DNA of 64,000 nt from Mucilaginibacter sp. (GCA_028288025.1 JAQBOM010000008.1:62001-126000); one strand, 5' to 3'; shown: positions 44,150-53,744, counted from the first letter of the stretch. Program-made: numbers and translations. Notes: generated by a model not told the origin, from the sequence alone.

Positions 44150-45109
44150 TCAGCCCGCAACCAATTCTTTTGCAGGCTGCTTTTTGCGGTATTTTGCCAG
44201 GTTGATGAGCAGCACACTGCCTAAAATGATAAACAAACCGGTAATTTGCACGAGGGAAATACTTTCGCCAGCAAATACAATACCCAGGATCACTGCTATA
44301 ACCGGGTTGACATATGCATAGGTGCTTACCTGTGTGGCCGGCCGCACCTGCAGCAGCCATACATACGCGCTAAAGCCTGCTATAGAGCCAAATAAGATAA
44401 GATAAAGCAGCGCATACCAGCTGTTTGCCGGAATGTTTTGCCATTGCAGGCCGGTAATTTCGTTGTGAAGAAAACTACACGGTATAAATACAACCCCGGC
44501 GGCGAACATTTGCCACGCGGTATTAACCTGTACCGAGCCCTCTGTGGATTTGTATTTAGAATAAAGCGAGCCTGATGCCCAGGCTACAGACCCGACAAGC
44601 AGTAAAAGCATCCAGGGTAATTTTGATGCGGATAGTCCGCCTGAAAGCGAGCCGCTTATCTGTTCGCTGAATAATAAAAACACGCCTGCAAACCCAATGA
44701 GCAGGCCGATAATAGTGGCCCGGCTTTTTAAATTTATGCTCCAGTTTGCCTTGTCGAGCAGTACAAACCATATGGGTGTTGATGAAACCAGGATAGCTAC
44801 CATACCGCTTGGCAGGGTTTGCTCGCTCCAGATCACGGCACCGTTTGCGACAAATAGTAAAAGTATTCCTGTTACTGCCGAGTAGAGGATGTTTTTCGCG
44901 ACAAATATTTTCTCGCCACGGATGGCACACCAGGTCATTAAGAGTACACCGGCTATGAGGAAGCGTATCGCGCCAAGCAAAAATGGCGGAAACCCACCGC
45001 CAACGGCCACTTTTATAAAGAAATAAGTGGAACCCCACACGATATAAACGGTGGCAAATGCGATAATAACCAAAAGCGTAGAAGGAGAGCGTTGTAATTT
45101 TGAAGGCAT
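44150..45109 (-). CDS. EamA/DMT-family transporter
   Basis: 319 residues with about ten membrane helices and the two EamA repeats. The first has FATVYIVWGSTYFFIKVAVG and GAIRFLIAGVLLM, and the second has GSIAGFSAYVWLLQVRPATQ and STYAYVNPVIAVILGIVFAG. This is close to the YedA/RhaT-like exporters of amino acids and metabolites. Substrate unknown. It is a stand-alone gene in the same direction as its neighbours. Confidence 0.88.
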   Translation of the reverse strand: MPSKLQRSPSTLLVIIAFATVYIVWGSTYFFIKVAVGGGFPPFLLGAIRFLIAGVLLMTWCAIRGEKIFVAKNILYSAVTGILLLFVANGAVIWSEQTLPSGMVAILVSSTPIWFVLLDKANWSINLKSRATIIGLLIGFAGVFLLFSEQISGSLSGGLSASKLPWMLLLLVGSVAWASGSLYSKYKSTEGSVQVNTAWQMFAAGVVFIPCSFLHNEITGLQWQNIPANSWYALLYLILFGSIAGFSAYVWLLQVRPATQVSTYAYVNPVIAVILGIVFAGESISLVQITGLFIILGSVLLINLAKYRKKQPAKELVAG

Positions 45110-45184
45110 AGTATCTTTTATCGTTCGGGTATAACCAACTGTTGCTGTTCTTTTACTGTTTCGCGCACGATGTGCGTGTATTTT

Positions 45185-45224
45185 AGTCCGAAAGCCGGGA
45201 AAGTCAGTAAAGTCCGAAAGATAG
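45185..45224. repeat. GTCCGAAAG / GGGAAAGTCAGTAAAG repeat
   Basis: AGTCCGAAAGCCGGGAAAG followed by TCAGTAAAGTCCGAAAG, upstream of the DMT transporter gene. It is one of several copies of an AGTCAGTAAAGTC family. Confidence 0.65.
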
Positions 45225-45257
45225 TGTTTTGGTTGATAAATGTAAGGTAAACAGGCC

Positions 45258-45482
45258 TTATATCTTGATCACCTTATCGCTTTTTCCGCGGGGTTTGTGA
45301 TCATCCGGTTTGGGGATGTTTTTTACGATGAAGATAAGCGCATGAGCGATCACGCGCATGGCTTTTATAGAAAAGTGAACAAATGGCTTCATTATATCCC
45401 AGGCATCGTGCAGGGTATCGATATTGTTTGACCTTTTATTTACGGGGCGCTGGCCGATTCTTTTGGTGGTTTTTTGTGGCAT
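45258..45482 (-). CDS. Small basic protein of unknown function
   Basis: 74 residues, rich in Lys, Arg and His at both ends with a hydrophobic middle (MKPFVHFSIKAMRVIAHALI, then FIVKNI). It may be membrane-associated. It has normal codon use and a clean ATG, and lies between two repeat tracts. No family was recognised, so it could be a chance ORF. Confidence 0.45.
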   Translation of the reverse strand: MPQKTTKRIGQRPVNKRSNNIDTLHDAWDIMKPFVHFSIKAMRVIAHALIFIVKNIPKPDDHKPRGKSDKVIKI

Positions 45483-45536
45483 AGTGAAGCTTGTTGATGT
45501 TAATTGATAAGCTTAAACCGTGCCAGTTTTGATAGG

Positions 45537-45585
45537 AGTCAGTAAAGTCAGTAAAGTCGGGAAAGTCAGTAAAGTCCGAAAGATA
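45537..45585. repeat. Tandem AGTCAGTAA / AGTCGGGAA units
   Basis: Four to five near-copies of (A)GTCAGTAAA and GTCGGGAAA in a row, closing with GTCCGAAAG. Same family as 45185-45224 and part of 20531-20633. Confidence 0.7.
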
Positions 45586-45622
45586 AATCAAAACATTCCG
45601 CATCCACATTAAATAAATCCGA

Positions 45623-45640
45623 ACCCGATAGCTATCGGGT
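45623..45640. repeat. Perfect 18-base palindrome ACCCGATAGCTATCGGGT
   Basis: A perfect palindrome centred on AGCT, at the edge of the dispersed repeat at 45642-45710. The core CCCGATAGCTATCGGG is a recurrent word in Bacteroidota repeats. It could be a hairpin or a protein site. Confidence 0.8.
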
Positions 45641-45641
45641 C

Positions 45642-45710
45642 GAACATCCGAAACGGCGAAGCCTTCTTGAGCACCATAAAAAACAGGCAACAGCGAAAAA
45701 TTCGAAATCA
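45642..45710. repeat. Dispersed repeat, inverted copy of 38371-38447
   Basis: GAACATCCGAAACGGCGAAG followed by CCTTCTTGAGCACC and GCGAAAAATTCGAAATC matches the other copy on the opposite strand. It touches the 3' end of the phosphoesterase gene. Confidence 0.7.
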
Positions 45711-46973
45711 AGATGCTTTCTTCTTCAGCGTAATCACGGTAATCTCCGGCCAGATGCCGAGGCGGCCCGAGAATGCCAGGAAGCCGAAGCCGCGGTTTAC
45801 GTACAGGTAGCGGTTCTTTTCGTTCACCAGGCCGGCCCAATCGAGGTAGCGGTATTTTACCGGGCTCCACCTAAAGTGCGATGTTTCGACGCCAAACTGC
45901 GCGCCGTGGGTGTGGCCCGCCAGGGTTAAATGGATGTTTGCGGGGTTGTATCTCACCTTCTCTTCCCAATGCGTTGGATCGTGCGACAGCAGTATTTTAA
46001 ATGCATTTTTATCCACGCCTTTTAATGCTTTATCAAGATCGCCCAGTTGAATAAACCCCTTGCCCCAGTTTTGTACGCCGATGAGCGATATTTTTTGGCC
46101 GCCTTTTTCTATTTCTACGTTTTCGTCCAGTAACAGGCGGTAACCGAGGGCCTGGTGGTGCCGCTTTAATTTTTCGAGGTTGGCGGCTTTTTCCTGTTCG
46201 CTGTCCCAATGGATATAGTCGCCGTAATCGTGGTTGCCGAAGATGGAGAACTGGCCGTAGGGTGCCTTTAACCGGCTGAACCTGTCGATATACGGCTCTA
46301 TTTCCCAGGCAGCGTTGTTGACCAGGTCGCCGGTGAAAACGAAAAGGTCACTTTTTTGGGCTTTTGCCAGATCGATACCCCGCTGAACGGCTGCCGTGTT
46401 GTCAAAACTGCCCGAATGGATGTCAGATAGCTGGGTAATGGTAAAGCCGTCGAAGGCGCCGGGCAGGTCGTCGAAATAAAGGGTTTGCCGGTGCACTTTA
46501 TAATCGTACTTGCCTTTGAGCATGGCATAAAAAAAGCCGGCAAAGGGAACGGCTGCCACCAATATGGCTGCCTCGCTGATAAACTTGCGGCGCTCAGGGA
46601 AAAATGGCTGAATGATTTTGCCTTTTGGCTTTACGATATTGTTTACTATCCCGTAAAGGAAACGGCCAACATCGCCCAGGAACAACACGATAATGAAGAA
46701 TATTTTGGTGAAAAAGAAAGTCAGAAAGATGCTGAGCACCCACTCGTGAAAAGGCGTCATACCGCGGGCGGTGGTAAAGCTGCCGAACCCGAAAATAAAC
46801 ATCGCGGTAACGCCGACAGAAACGACCAGGTAGCCCCAGTTTACCAGCTGCCGCAGGCGTGCCGAATGCCAGTCGGCGGTGAAAGTTCGTAAACCGGCAA
46901 ACACGTACCAGTCCATAAGCAGGCTTAAGCCGGCAATAATTAAAAATATTTTGAAGAAACCGCTGGCGTGCAT
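45708..46973 (-). CDS. Membrane-anchored metallophosphoesterase
   Basis: 421 residues. About five membrane helices fill the N-terminal 150 residues. A calcineurin-like phosphoesterase domain follows with all metal-binding blocks: TQLSDIHSGSF, FVFTGDLVNNA, FSIFGNHDYGDY, ILLSHDPTHW and LAGHTHGAQFG. The architecture matches the YkuE/YaeI-type family seen in Bacteroidota, some of which hydrolyse lipid-linked phosphates. The substrate cannot be told. Confidence 0.88.
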   Translation of the reverse strand: MHASGFFKIFLIIAGLSLLMDWYVFAGLRTFTADWHSARLRQLVNWGYLVVSVGVTAMFIFGFGSFTTARGMTPFHEWVLSIFLTFFFTKIFFIIVLFLGDVGRFLYGIVNNIVKPKGKIIQPFFPERRKFISEAAILVAAVPFAGFFYAMLKGKYDYKVHRQTLYFDDLPGAFDGFTITQLSDIHSGSFDNTAAVQRGIDLAKAQKSDLFVFTGDLVNNAAWEIEPYIDRFSRLKAPYGQFSIFGNHDYGDYIHWDSEQEKAANLEKLKRHHQALGYRLLLDENVEIEKGGQKISLIGVQNWGKGFIQLGDLDKALKGVDKNAFKILLSHDPTHWEEKVRYNPANIHLTLAGHTHGAQFGVETSHFRWSPVKYRYLDWAGLVNEKNRYLYVNRGFGFLAFSGRLGIWPEITVITLKKKAS

Positions 46974-47137
46974 GTTGTTGGGTTAAAGTTGCAATATAGA
47001 AAAGGGATGGTAATTGGAGGGTAAAATTTAGATAGCCGGGAAAGTTTAAGCAAATGGGTCGAAAATTATTTAAAAAGAAACTAAACTTTCCTTTAGCACT
47101 TGAAAGTTGTTTGTTAATTTATATTTTAGTGCTGGAT

Positions 47138-50100
47138 ATGATATCAACCCAACCGGCAAGGCTCTTATTATTCATTTTATTTTTTTTAGAAATGAACCTT
47201 GTTTTTGGGCAGACGCTTAAAACTTCCAATGCAGTCCGTCCAATGTATTCGGCAAGTGTTTCCTCAATATCCGGTTATAAATCCAAGGCTAATAAGGCCG
47301 TAGCAAGTGGCGGCACCAAAATAAATGTTGCTCCAAATAATAGATCGACTATTCCGGCCGCGCCAAATATCAACTATCAAACGCCCAAAAGTTATGTTAT
47401 TAACAACCTAATTACCTCTTTAGTACCAACAAATACAGGCGGAGCTGTTCCGGCTACAATATATGGCCAGGTGAGTACCTACGCCGGCACTGGTTCAGGT
47501 TTTCAAAATGGCCCGTCGCTGTCGTCAAGGTTTAGCCAGATAACGGCCGTTGGCGTAGATGACGCAGGAAATGTGTTTGTAGACGATTGGGCGAATAATA
47601 CAATACGGGAAATAAGCACTGCGGGCATAGTAACAACTTTTGCCGGTAGTCCCGGCAATTCAGGCGCTGTAAACGGACAAGGAACCGCAGCCAGTTTTTA
47701 TGAACCTGATGGTTTAGTGATAGACGCGGCAGGCAATGTTTACATAGGTGACCAGGGAAACAACTTAATACGAAAGATAACACCGGCCGGGGTTGTAACA
47801 ACATTTGCGGGCAGCGGGTTGGCAGGGGCGACGGACGGCATAGCAACGGCTGCGAGCTTTAATAACCCCAGGGCTTTAGCAATAGATGGAGCAGGGAATA
47901 TGTACGTGGCGGACCAGGCAAATAATTTAATACGCAAAATAACATCAGCCGGTGTGGTAACAACATTTGCGGGCAGCGGCGCGGGAGGTTTTGTGGATGG
48001 TACAGGGCGGTCGGCATCGTTTAATGTGCCAACTGGTGTGGGTGTAGACGCATCAGGCAGTGTGTATGTGGCGGATGCGGGAAATAACGCAATAAGAAAA
48101 ATTACACCGGCGGGCGTGGTTACTACGTTTGCCGGCAATGGTAGCGCCGGGTCAATAAATGGCACAGGAAAAGCCGCAAATTTCAATTTTCCGCGAGAAA
48201 TACGTGCAGATATATACGGCAATTTCTATGTAACGGATGCAAACAATAACCTGATAAGAAAATTAACTGCCGGAGGCGTGGTAACCACCCTCGCCGGAAG
48301 CGGCGCCGCTGGGGCATCAGACGGTGTTGGTAAGGTAGCCAGTTTTAATTACCCTTTAGGCATTACTTTGGATAATAATGGGAATGTGTATGTAGGCGAT
48401 AATGTCAATAACTTAGTAAGGAAAATAATAATAACCGGCTATACAATTGATAAACAGCTGCCTTCGGGTTTGACGTTTGACCCGACCACAGGTATTATCA
48501 CTGGTACCCCAACAGCTTTATCACCGGCAACCGACTACACAATTACCGCCTATAATGCCGGCGGAAGCAGCAGCACGATCGTCAATATTCAGGTCGTAAC
48601 GTTAAAGCCATCAATCATCACCTTTCCGGCTATAACAAATCCTGCTATCGACGCGAATAATAATATCATTCCGGGGGCAACAAGCACAAATAACGAAACA
48701 CCAATTGTTTATACCAGCAGTAACACGGCCGTGGCTACAGTGACGGCCAACGGCCTTATCCACCTTGTTGGGCCTGGCGTTACGGTGATCACTGCAACGC
48801 AAAGCGGGAACGCCAATTATAGTACTGCCGTCCCGGCAACGGAAATATTAACGGTGATGGAAAGCCAGATCATCCAGTTCCCGGCTATTGCTGCTAAAAC
48901 CACTTGCGATGCAGATTTTTCGGCCGGAGCCTTAAGCTCAAATCCAATCATACCATTAAACTATGCCAGCAGTAATACATCGGTAGCTACCATTTCTTCG
49001 CAGGGAATTATTCATATTGTGGGAACAGGCAGTACAACAATTACCATAACGCAAAGCGGAAATTCGCTTTTTACCCCGGCGCCCCCCCAAACGCAATTAT
49101 TGACGGTAACTTCACCCGTTGCTCTTACTTTAAGTATCGTCGCAAATAACGTTAGTCCCTGTGCCGGCGGATCGGTCACCTTTACAACGAATATCAGCAA
49201 TGGCGGAACTAACCCAACCTATCAATGGCAGGTAAATGGTATAAATGCCGGGACAAATGGTACATCGTTTACTACTTCAGCTTTAAATCAAACGGATTTT
49301 GTACAATGTATTGTGACCAACAATGATCTTTGTAAGACGACAGTTAGGTCGAATGTGATATCTGGTATTAAATATATACCATTTATTACACCGGGCGTTA
49401 CTATTACGTCGTCTGTTACGGGGGCGGTTTGCGTGGGTTCGGCTATCGTTTTCACCGCTATTCCCACCAACGGAGGAAACAGCCCAAACTACCAATGGCA
49501 GGTTAACGGGAAGAATGTAAGTATCAACAGTTTTCAATTCGGCAGTAACAGCTTCGCAGACGGCGATATAGTTACCTGTATACTAACCAATAGCAGCAGC
49601 CCATGCCTTAATGCGTCGCAGGCGCTGTCAAATAGTTTGAAAGTAAGCCTTATTGGCGTTTCTAACGTGGTTCCGTCGGTGGTTGTAACACCCGACGCGT
49701 TTGGTTCGTGCGTGGGATTGTCTGTAACATATACAGCAAAAACAACAAACGCCGGAAGCAGCCCGGCTTATCAATGGCACGTTAACGGGCAGAACGCCGG
49801 AACCAACGATTCTACTTTTACCAGCTCCGCTTTGCAAACAGGCGACAAAATTACCTGCACGATAACCGTACGCAACGCTTGTTCGGTCGCAACCGCTAGC
49901 TCCCAGCAGGCCACTATCACAGCTAGTCCACTATTTACCGACGTAGTAACCATCAGCTCGTCGGCAGTTAATAATATCATTTCGGCAAACCAGCAGGTTA
50001 GTTTTACCTGTAAAGCCGCCGATACGACCGATATTATTTACCAGTGGCAGATCAACGGTATAGCTGCCGGAACAAATAGCCGGGTTTTTATAACCAGCAA

Positions 50101-50467
50101 CCTGGCTAACGGCGATGTTGTAACCTGCGTAGTCGCTATATCCGGGCAGTGCCTGGCAGCTTTAAACTTCACTTCGAACGCACTCAAGATGATCGTGTAC
50201 ACACCAATAATTGTAATGAACACTTTTACGCCTAACGGCGATGGGGTGAATGACTATTGGGACATACCATCGCTGGCGGCATACCCGTTTTGCTCGGTAT
50301 GTATATTTACGCGGTACGGAAAAATAATTTACAGCTCAGTGGGGTATACCAGGTCGTGGGATGGCACCTATAGTGGCAAGCCTGCGCCGATAGGAACGTA
50401 TTATTACGTTATTGACCCAAAAAACGGATCCAAACGAATATCCGGTGCGCTAACTATTTTAAGATAG
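47138..50467 (+). CDS. Large secreted NHL-repeat/Ig-like protein with type-B T9SS sorting domain
   Basis: About 1109 residues from the ATG at 47138, which gives a signal peptide (MISTQPARLLLFILFFLEMN, then LVFGQ). A start at 47054 is possible but adds a second hydrophobic segment. Five to six NHL units (about residues 115-430) repeat TFAGSG, DGxGxAASF, GNVYVAD and NNLIRKIT with a period near 56. A putative Ig domain (LPSGLTFDPTTGIITGTPTA) is followed by two BIG2-like domains (SSNTAVATVTANG) and four Ig-like units (YQWQVNGINAGTN). The end is the type-B sorting domain with NTFTPNGDGVNDYWDIP and IFTRYGKIIYSS. It is exported by the type IX system and attached to the cell surface, probably for adhesion. 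Confidence 0.9.
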   Translation: MISTQPARLLLFILFFLEMNLVFGQTLKTSNAVRPMYSASVSSISGYKSKANKAVASGGTKINVAPNNRSTIPAAPNINYQTPKSYVINNLITSLVPTNTGGAVPATIYGQVSTYAGTGSGFQNGPSLSSRFSQITAVGVDDAGNVFVDDWANNTIREISTAGIVTTFAGSPGNSGAVNGQGTAASFYEPDGLVIDAAGNVYIGDQGNNLIRKITPAGVVTTFAGSGLAGATDGIATAASFNNPRALAIDGAGNMYVADQANNLIRKITSAGVVTTFAGSGAGGFVDGTGRSASFNVPTGVGVDASGSVYVADAGNNAIRKITPAGVVTTFAGNGSAGSINGTGKAANFNFPREIRADIYGNFYVTDANNNLIRKLTAGGVVTTLAGSGAAGASDGVGKVASFNYPLGITLDNNGNVYVGDNVNNLVRKIIITGYTIDKQLPSGLTFDPTTGIITGTPTALSPATDYTITAYNAGGSSSTIVNIQVVTLKPSIITFPAITNPAIDANNNIIPGATSTNNETPIVYTSSNTAVATVTANGLIHLVGPGVTVITATQSGNANYSTAVPATEILTVMESQIIQFPAIAAKTTCDADFSAGALSSNPIIPLNYASSNTSVATISSQGIIHIVGTGSTTITITQSGNSLFTPAPPQTQLLTVTSPVALTLSIVANNVSPCAGGSVTFTTNISNGGTNPTYQWQVNGINAGTNGTSFTTSALNQTDFVQCIVTNNDLCKTTVRSNVISGIKYIPFITPGVTITSSVTGAVCVGSAIVFTAIPTNGGNSPNYQWQVNGKNVSINSFQFGSNSFADGDIVTCILTNSSSPCLNASQALSNSLKVSLIGVSNVVPSVVVTPDAFGSCVGLSVTYTAKTTNAGSSPAYQWHVNGQNAGTNDSTFTSSALQTGDKITCTITVRNACSVATASSQQATITASPLFTDVVTISSSAVNNIISANQQVSFTCKAADTTDIIYQWQINGIAAGTNSRVFITSNLANGDVVTCVVAISGQCLAALNFTSNALKMIVYTPIIVMNTFTPNGDGVNDYWDIPSLAAYPFCSVCIFTRYGKIIYSSVGYTRSWDGTYSGKPAPIGTYYYVIDPKNGSKRISGALTILR

Positions 50468-50526
50468 TATTTCATAGTCTTAATTATTTGTTTCTTATCT
50501 TTAGATAGCCAATTAAAACGTTGATT

Positions 50527-50919
50527 ATGAAAGAGTTTATGCTGCTTATCCGCAACGATGTGAATAGCAAAATCGCATTTTCGCCGGAGGAAGACAGGGC
50601 TTTCCTGGAGGCCTGCAGGGTTTATATCGAGAAGCTTACTAAAAACGGGAACATGATCAGCGCGCAGCCGCTGGTGCGGGAGGGTAAAATGCTGTACGGC
50701 GGGAAAGACTCGTGGCAAACGGGGCCGTTCAGCGACAGCAAGGAGGTGATAGTTGGTTACTATCATATCAAGGCAAACGACATTGACGAGGCGCTTGAAA
50801 TTGCCAAAGGCAACCCTGAGTTTGCCTATACCACTGCTGCCCGGGTTGAAGTACGGCCGGTCAAGATGAAGGAAGAGGCGACTGCGTATGTTTACCCTAA
50901 GGGGAACAACGCCGATTGA
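50527..50919 (+). CDS. YCII/DGPF-domain protein
   Basis: 130 residues from the ATG at 50527. The ferredoxin-like YCII fold is recognisable from MKEFMLLIRNDVNS, MISAQPLVREGKML, FSDSKEVIVGYYHIKANDID and EALEIAKGNPEF. Bacteroidota proteins of this type are often called DGPF-domain or PhnB-like. Function unknown, sometimes linked to ECF sigma factors, but none is adjacent here. Confidence 0.8.
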   Translation: MKEFMLLIRNDVNSKIAFSPEEDRAFLEACRVYIEKLTKNGNMISAQPLVREGKMLYGGKDSWQTGPFSDSKEVIVGYYHIKANDIDEALEIAKGNPEFAYTTAARVEVRPVKMKEEATAYVYPKGNNAD

Positions 50920-50984
50920 TTTGCTACTGTTTAGCAATGATGATATAAGAATGCTGCCTCTCATTTAGCCGATTGTAAGCGGCA

Positions 50985-51554
50985 CTAATACGGCCTGTAC
51001 TTGATGTCGAAACGGCCGGCTGTGATATGTACGACAGTACCCGCGGCGTTGACGCCGTCGAAGGTAAATGTTCCCGAAAGAATATTGTTCACCATATCTA
51101 ACCGTGTGATCGTAAGGGTGCCGGGGTTGTTCGCAGTCGTGTAATAGATATCATCGTTACCGGGGTTGTATGATACATCATACGAGGCGGACGCGTTGCC
51201 CGGCGCGGCTTTTGTGAGCGGGATGGTTTGGCCCTCCTTTAAGAGAAGGCTATCCGTTTGCAAGGTAACCGTTTGATAAACGAAGGGCTGAACCTGGCGG
51301 AAGCCTGAAAGATAAAATCTGTAATTGCCCCGGAATTCTGCGTAGCTGTCATAAACATGTTGTGAAAAGAAACCATTCGAAGTGTTAAAAATTCCGCCGT
51401 TAACAAGGCAGCCCACGGTGTTTGCCCCGGTTTGTGTGGCGGGAGCCAGCACCGATAATTCTGACAGAGGGCTTGGAGGGCTTTCCTTTTTACAGGATGC
51501 CGACATCAGGATCAGACCGACGACAAAATAGACTGTTGATCTAATGAAATTCAT
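50985..51554 (-). CDS. Putative lipoprotein of unknown function
   Basis: 189 residues. The signal peptide MNFIRSTVYFVVGLILMSAS ends before Cys22 in the lipobox-like SASC followed by Lys-Lys, as in many Bacteroidota outer-membrane lipoproteins. The mature part is beta-rich (RGNYRFYLSGFRQVQPFVY, GTLTITRLDMVNNILSGTFT, DGVNAAGTVVHITAGRFDIK). The C-terminal half resembles the DUF6252-type layout (an ornithine-rich-free beta-sandwich), but this is not firm. Confidence 0.65.
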   Translation of the reverse strand: MNFIRSTVYFVVGLILMSASCKKESPPSPLSELSVLAPATQTGANTVGCLVNGGIFNTSNGFFSQHVYDSYAEFRGNYRFYLSGFRQVQPFVYQTVTLQTDSLLLKEGQTIPLTKAAPGNASASYDVSYNPGNDDIYYTTANNPGTLTITRLDMVNNILSGTFTFDGVNAAGTVVHITAGRFDIKYRPY

Positions 51555-52178
51555 AGATGAGGTTTATTGGTAATAGTAAATATAGGCAATGAAAAGAAAT
51601 AGTTAGGATCTGAAATAATTTGTTTTGCCTGGTTTCGGCCGAAGTTGCTCTGTTGAAGGGGAAATCACTCATATAACTACAGCGTCATTGCGAAGAATGA
51701 AGCAATCTCTAAACTATGCAAATCAAACAGATAAATGTTGTTGGGGAACAAAAGCAGTTTGCGAGGCGTAGCGATGCTCCACTGCGTTTCACATCGATGA
51801 TACGTATGGTTCGCACAATGTTGGTGCCGCTCATGGCCGCGGGGGCTTAGTTACTTTTGACGCCTCAAAAGTAACCAAAAACGCTTTCAGCAGAAAGGCT
51901 TCTTTGCCGCACGGGCCTTTGCCCCGCAAATCCGGCAAAACCGGGGCTGCAATCTTTTTGCCGATGAATCTTTCGCTTTGAAACCCTGTATGCAAAAGGT
52001 TGCTATGCCCTGCCGCGCTCTTGGCCTGCATTGTTTTGCCTGATTTCGCCCGAAGCTGTTCTGCTGAAGGGAAAGAAAATACTTATTTCATCATAGTTAA
52101 CAACAATTTAATTGTTATGCCAATTAAAATATAATCAAAGTTGTTACATTTAGCTCACCACTAAACCAACTTTACAAT
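51555..52178. repeat. Repeat-filled gap with 43-base direct repeats
   Basis: 624 bases with no real gene. A direct repeat (TGTTTTGCCTGGTTTCGGCC and following bases) at 51621-51663 returns at 52032-52073 with about 86% identity. Between them lie a half MITE (CATTGCGAAGAATGAAGC at 51682-51710), a GCTTAGTTACTTTTGACGCC block at about 51846 and an inverted CCCCG block at 51922-51956. A 66-codon minus ORF here (51831-52031) is read from repeat sequence. Confidence 0.65.
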
Positions 52179-53702
52179 ATGGCCTTCGGCTTCTCACCTA
52201 AATACATTGAGGAATTTCCTCTTGACGATCTCACATCTGAACAGTTTTTAGTATTAGCGATACAATCGGCACAGCAGCTGGGCTGGGATGTGGGCTATAA
52301 AGGCGCGGATGGGTTTGTCGCGTATACGCCTTTCTCGATGAGCTCGTGGACCGAGGAAGTTAAAGTTACCATCAGCGGCAACGCAGCGGTGCTTAAAAGC
52401 GAATGCACGGGCACGCAAATGGTTGACTGGGGTAAAAATAAAAGGAACATTGAAAACCTGGTAAGTACGATCGACGAATTGAAGGCCACAGTGACCCCGG
52501 AAGAGCTGGTACAAAAATACAATGAGTTGAAGCCTACGCTGGCTTCGGACGACGCTGGCGGCTTAACGGGCGCACCTGCGACAACGAAAGAGAAGCTGTC
52601 CGGCTTCCTGGCAATTTTTTTACCTACCAACGGCTATTATATCACGCCGATCCTCATCAACCTCAACATCGCCGTTTTTATACTGATGGTGTTGTCGGGT
52701 GTTGATTTTTTAGCGCCCGACACGCGAAGCCTGGTCAACTGGGGCGCCAATTTCCGGCCGATGACATTGCAGGGTGAATGGTGGCGGCTAATCACCAATT
52801 GTTTCCTTCATATCGGTATCCTGCACCTTTTAATGAACATGTATGCGCTGCTTTATATCGGCTTGCTTTTAGAACCTTATTTAGGGAAAGCGCGTTTTTT
52901 AGCGGCGTATTTACTTACCGGTATTGCTGCCAGTACTTGCAGCTTATGGTATCACGACCTTACCGTTAGCGCGGGTGCATCAGGTGCTATTTTTGGGATG
53001 TACGGGGTGTTCCTGGCCATGCTTACCACCAATCTTATCGAGAAATCGGCGCGTAAGAATTTACTTCTAAGTATCTCGGTGTTTGTTGCCTACAACCTTA
53101 TGAACGGAATGAAAGCCGGGATCGATAATGCCGCGCACCTGGGCGGGTTAATTGCGGGGTTTGTTACCGGGTACGCTTACTACCCGGGCTTAAGATCGCC
53201 GCAAGCCGCGAATTTAAAATTGGGGTCGATAGGTAGTACGGCCTTCGTCATTTTGGTTTCCTGTTGTTTCGTATTTAAAAGCATCCCCAATAACAATGTC
53301 AATAACGATGCAGAAACAAAACCAGCGGTTGGAGTGGAAAATAAAGCTTTTAGCGAATACGATGCAAAAATAAAATCCTTTATTGCCATGGAACGTATGG
53401 CGCTCGAAGTATATCGCCTGCCGAAAACAACACCCAAAGACACTTTGCTTTACGAAATTAAAGACAGGGGCATCTATTATTGGAATATGAATATTGAACT
53501 GTTACATGAGATTGATAAATTGCAAGTTCCCGATGCTGTACACAAACGAGATAAAATGCTTTTAAATTACTGCGATCTGCGATTAAGGAGTTATAATCTG
53601 ATCTATAAAGCGGTTTATGAAGAAACCGATAAATACAAGGATAGTATTGATATGTATGACAAGCATATTAAAGCGGTGATCGATAGCCTGAAAGGGAAAT
53701 GA
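52179..53702 (+). CDS. Rhomboid-family intramembrane serine protease with extra N- and C-terminal regions
   Basis: 507 residues. A soluble N-terminal domain of about 150 residues (SAQQLGWDVGYKGADGFVAY and similar) precedes six or seven helices of the rhomboid core. The catalytic Ser268 is in SAGASGAIFGMYGVF and His320 in NAAHLGGLIAGFVTG, 52 residues apart. EWWRLITNCFLHIGILHLLM is the conserved WR and L1 loop region. A helical C-terminal tail of about 140 residues follows the last helix. It cleaves membrane proteins within the bilayer. Substrates unknown. Confidence 0.92.
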   Translation: MAFGFSPKYIEEFPLDDLTSEQFLVLAIQSAQQLGWDVGYKGADGFVAYTPFSMSSWTEEVKVTISGNAAVLKSECTGTQMVDWGKNKRNIENLVSTIDELKATVTPEELVQKYNELKPTLASDDAGGLTGAPATTKEKLSGFLAIFLPTNGYYITPILINLNIAVFILMVLSGVDFLAPDTRSLVNWGANFRPMTLQGEWWRLITNCFLHIGILHLLMNMYALLYIGLLLEPYLGKARFLAAYLLTGIAASTCSLWYHDLTVSAGASGAIFGMYGVFLAMLTTNLIEKSARKNLLLSISVFVAYNLMNGMKAGIDNAAHLGGLIAGFVTGYAYYPGLRSPQAANLKLGSIGSTAFVILVSCCFVFKSIPNNNVNNDAETKPAVGVENKAFSEYDAKIKSFIAMERMALEVYRLPKTTPKDTLLYEIKDRGIYYWNMNIELLHEIDKLQVPDAVHKRDKMLLNYCDLRLRSYNLIYKAVYEETDKYKDSIDMYDKHIKAVIDSLKGK

Positions 53703-53744
53703 CGGGCATTATAGCCGCTACCTGTAAGCGGGGCACGAGAACTC

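Noticed and set aside
47600..48450. Regular DNA repeats in the T9SS gene as CRISPR or satellite
   Set aside because: They are in-frame NHL protein repeats with a coding period near 168 bases.
51831..52031. 66-codon minus-strand ORF with AFLVTFEASKV
   Set aside because: It is read from dispersed repeat sequence, has no start context and no conserved family; it looks like a spurious ORF of a repeat.
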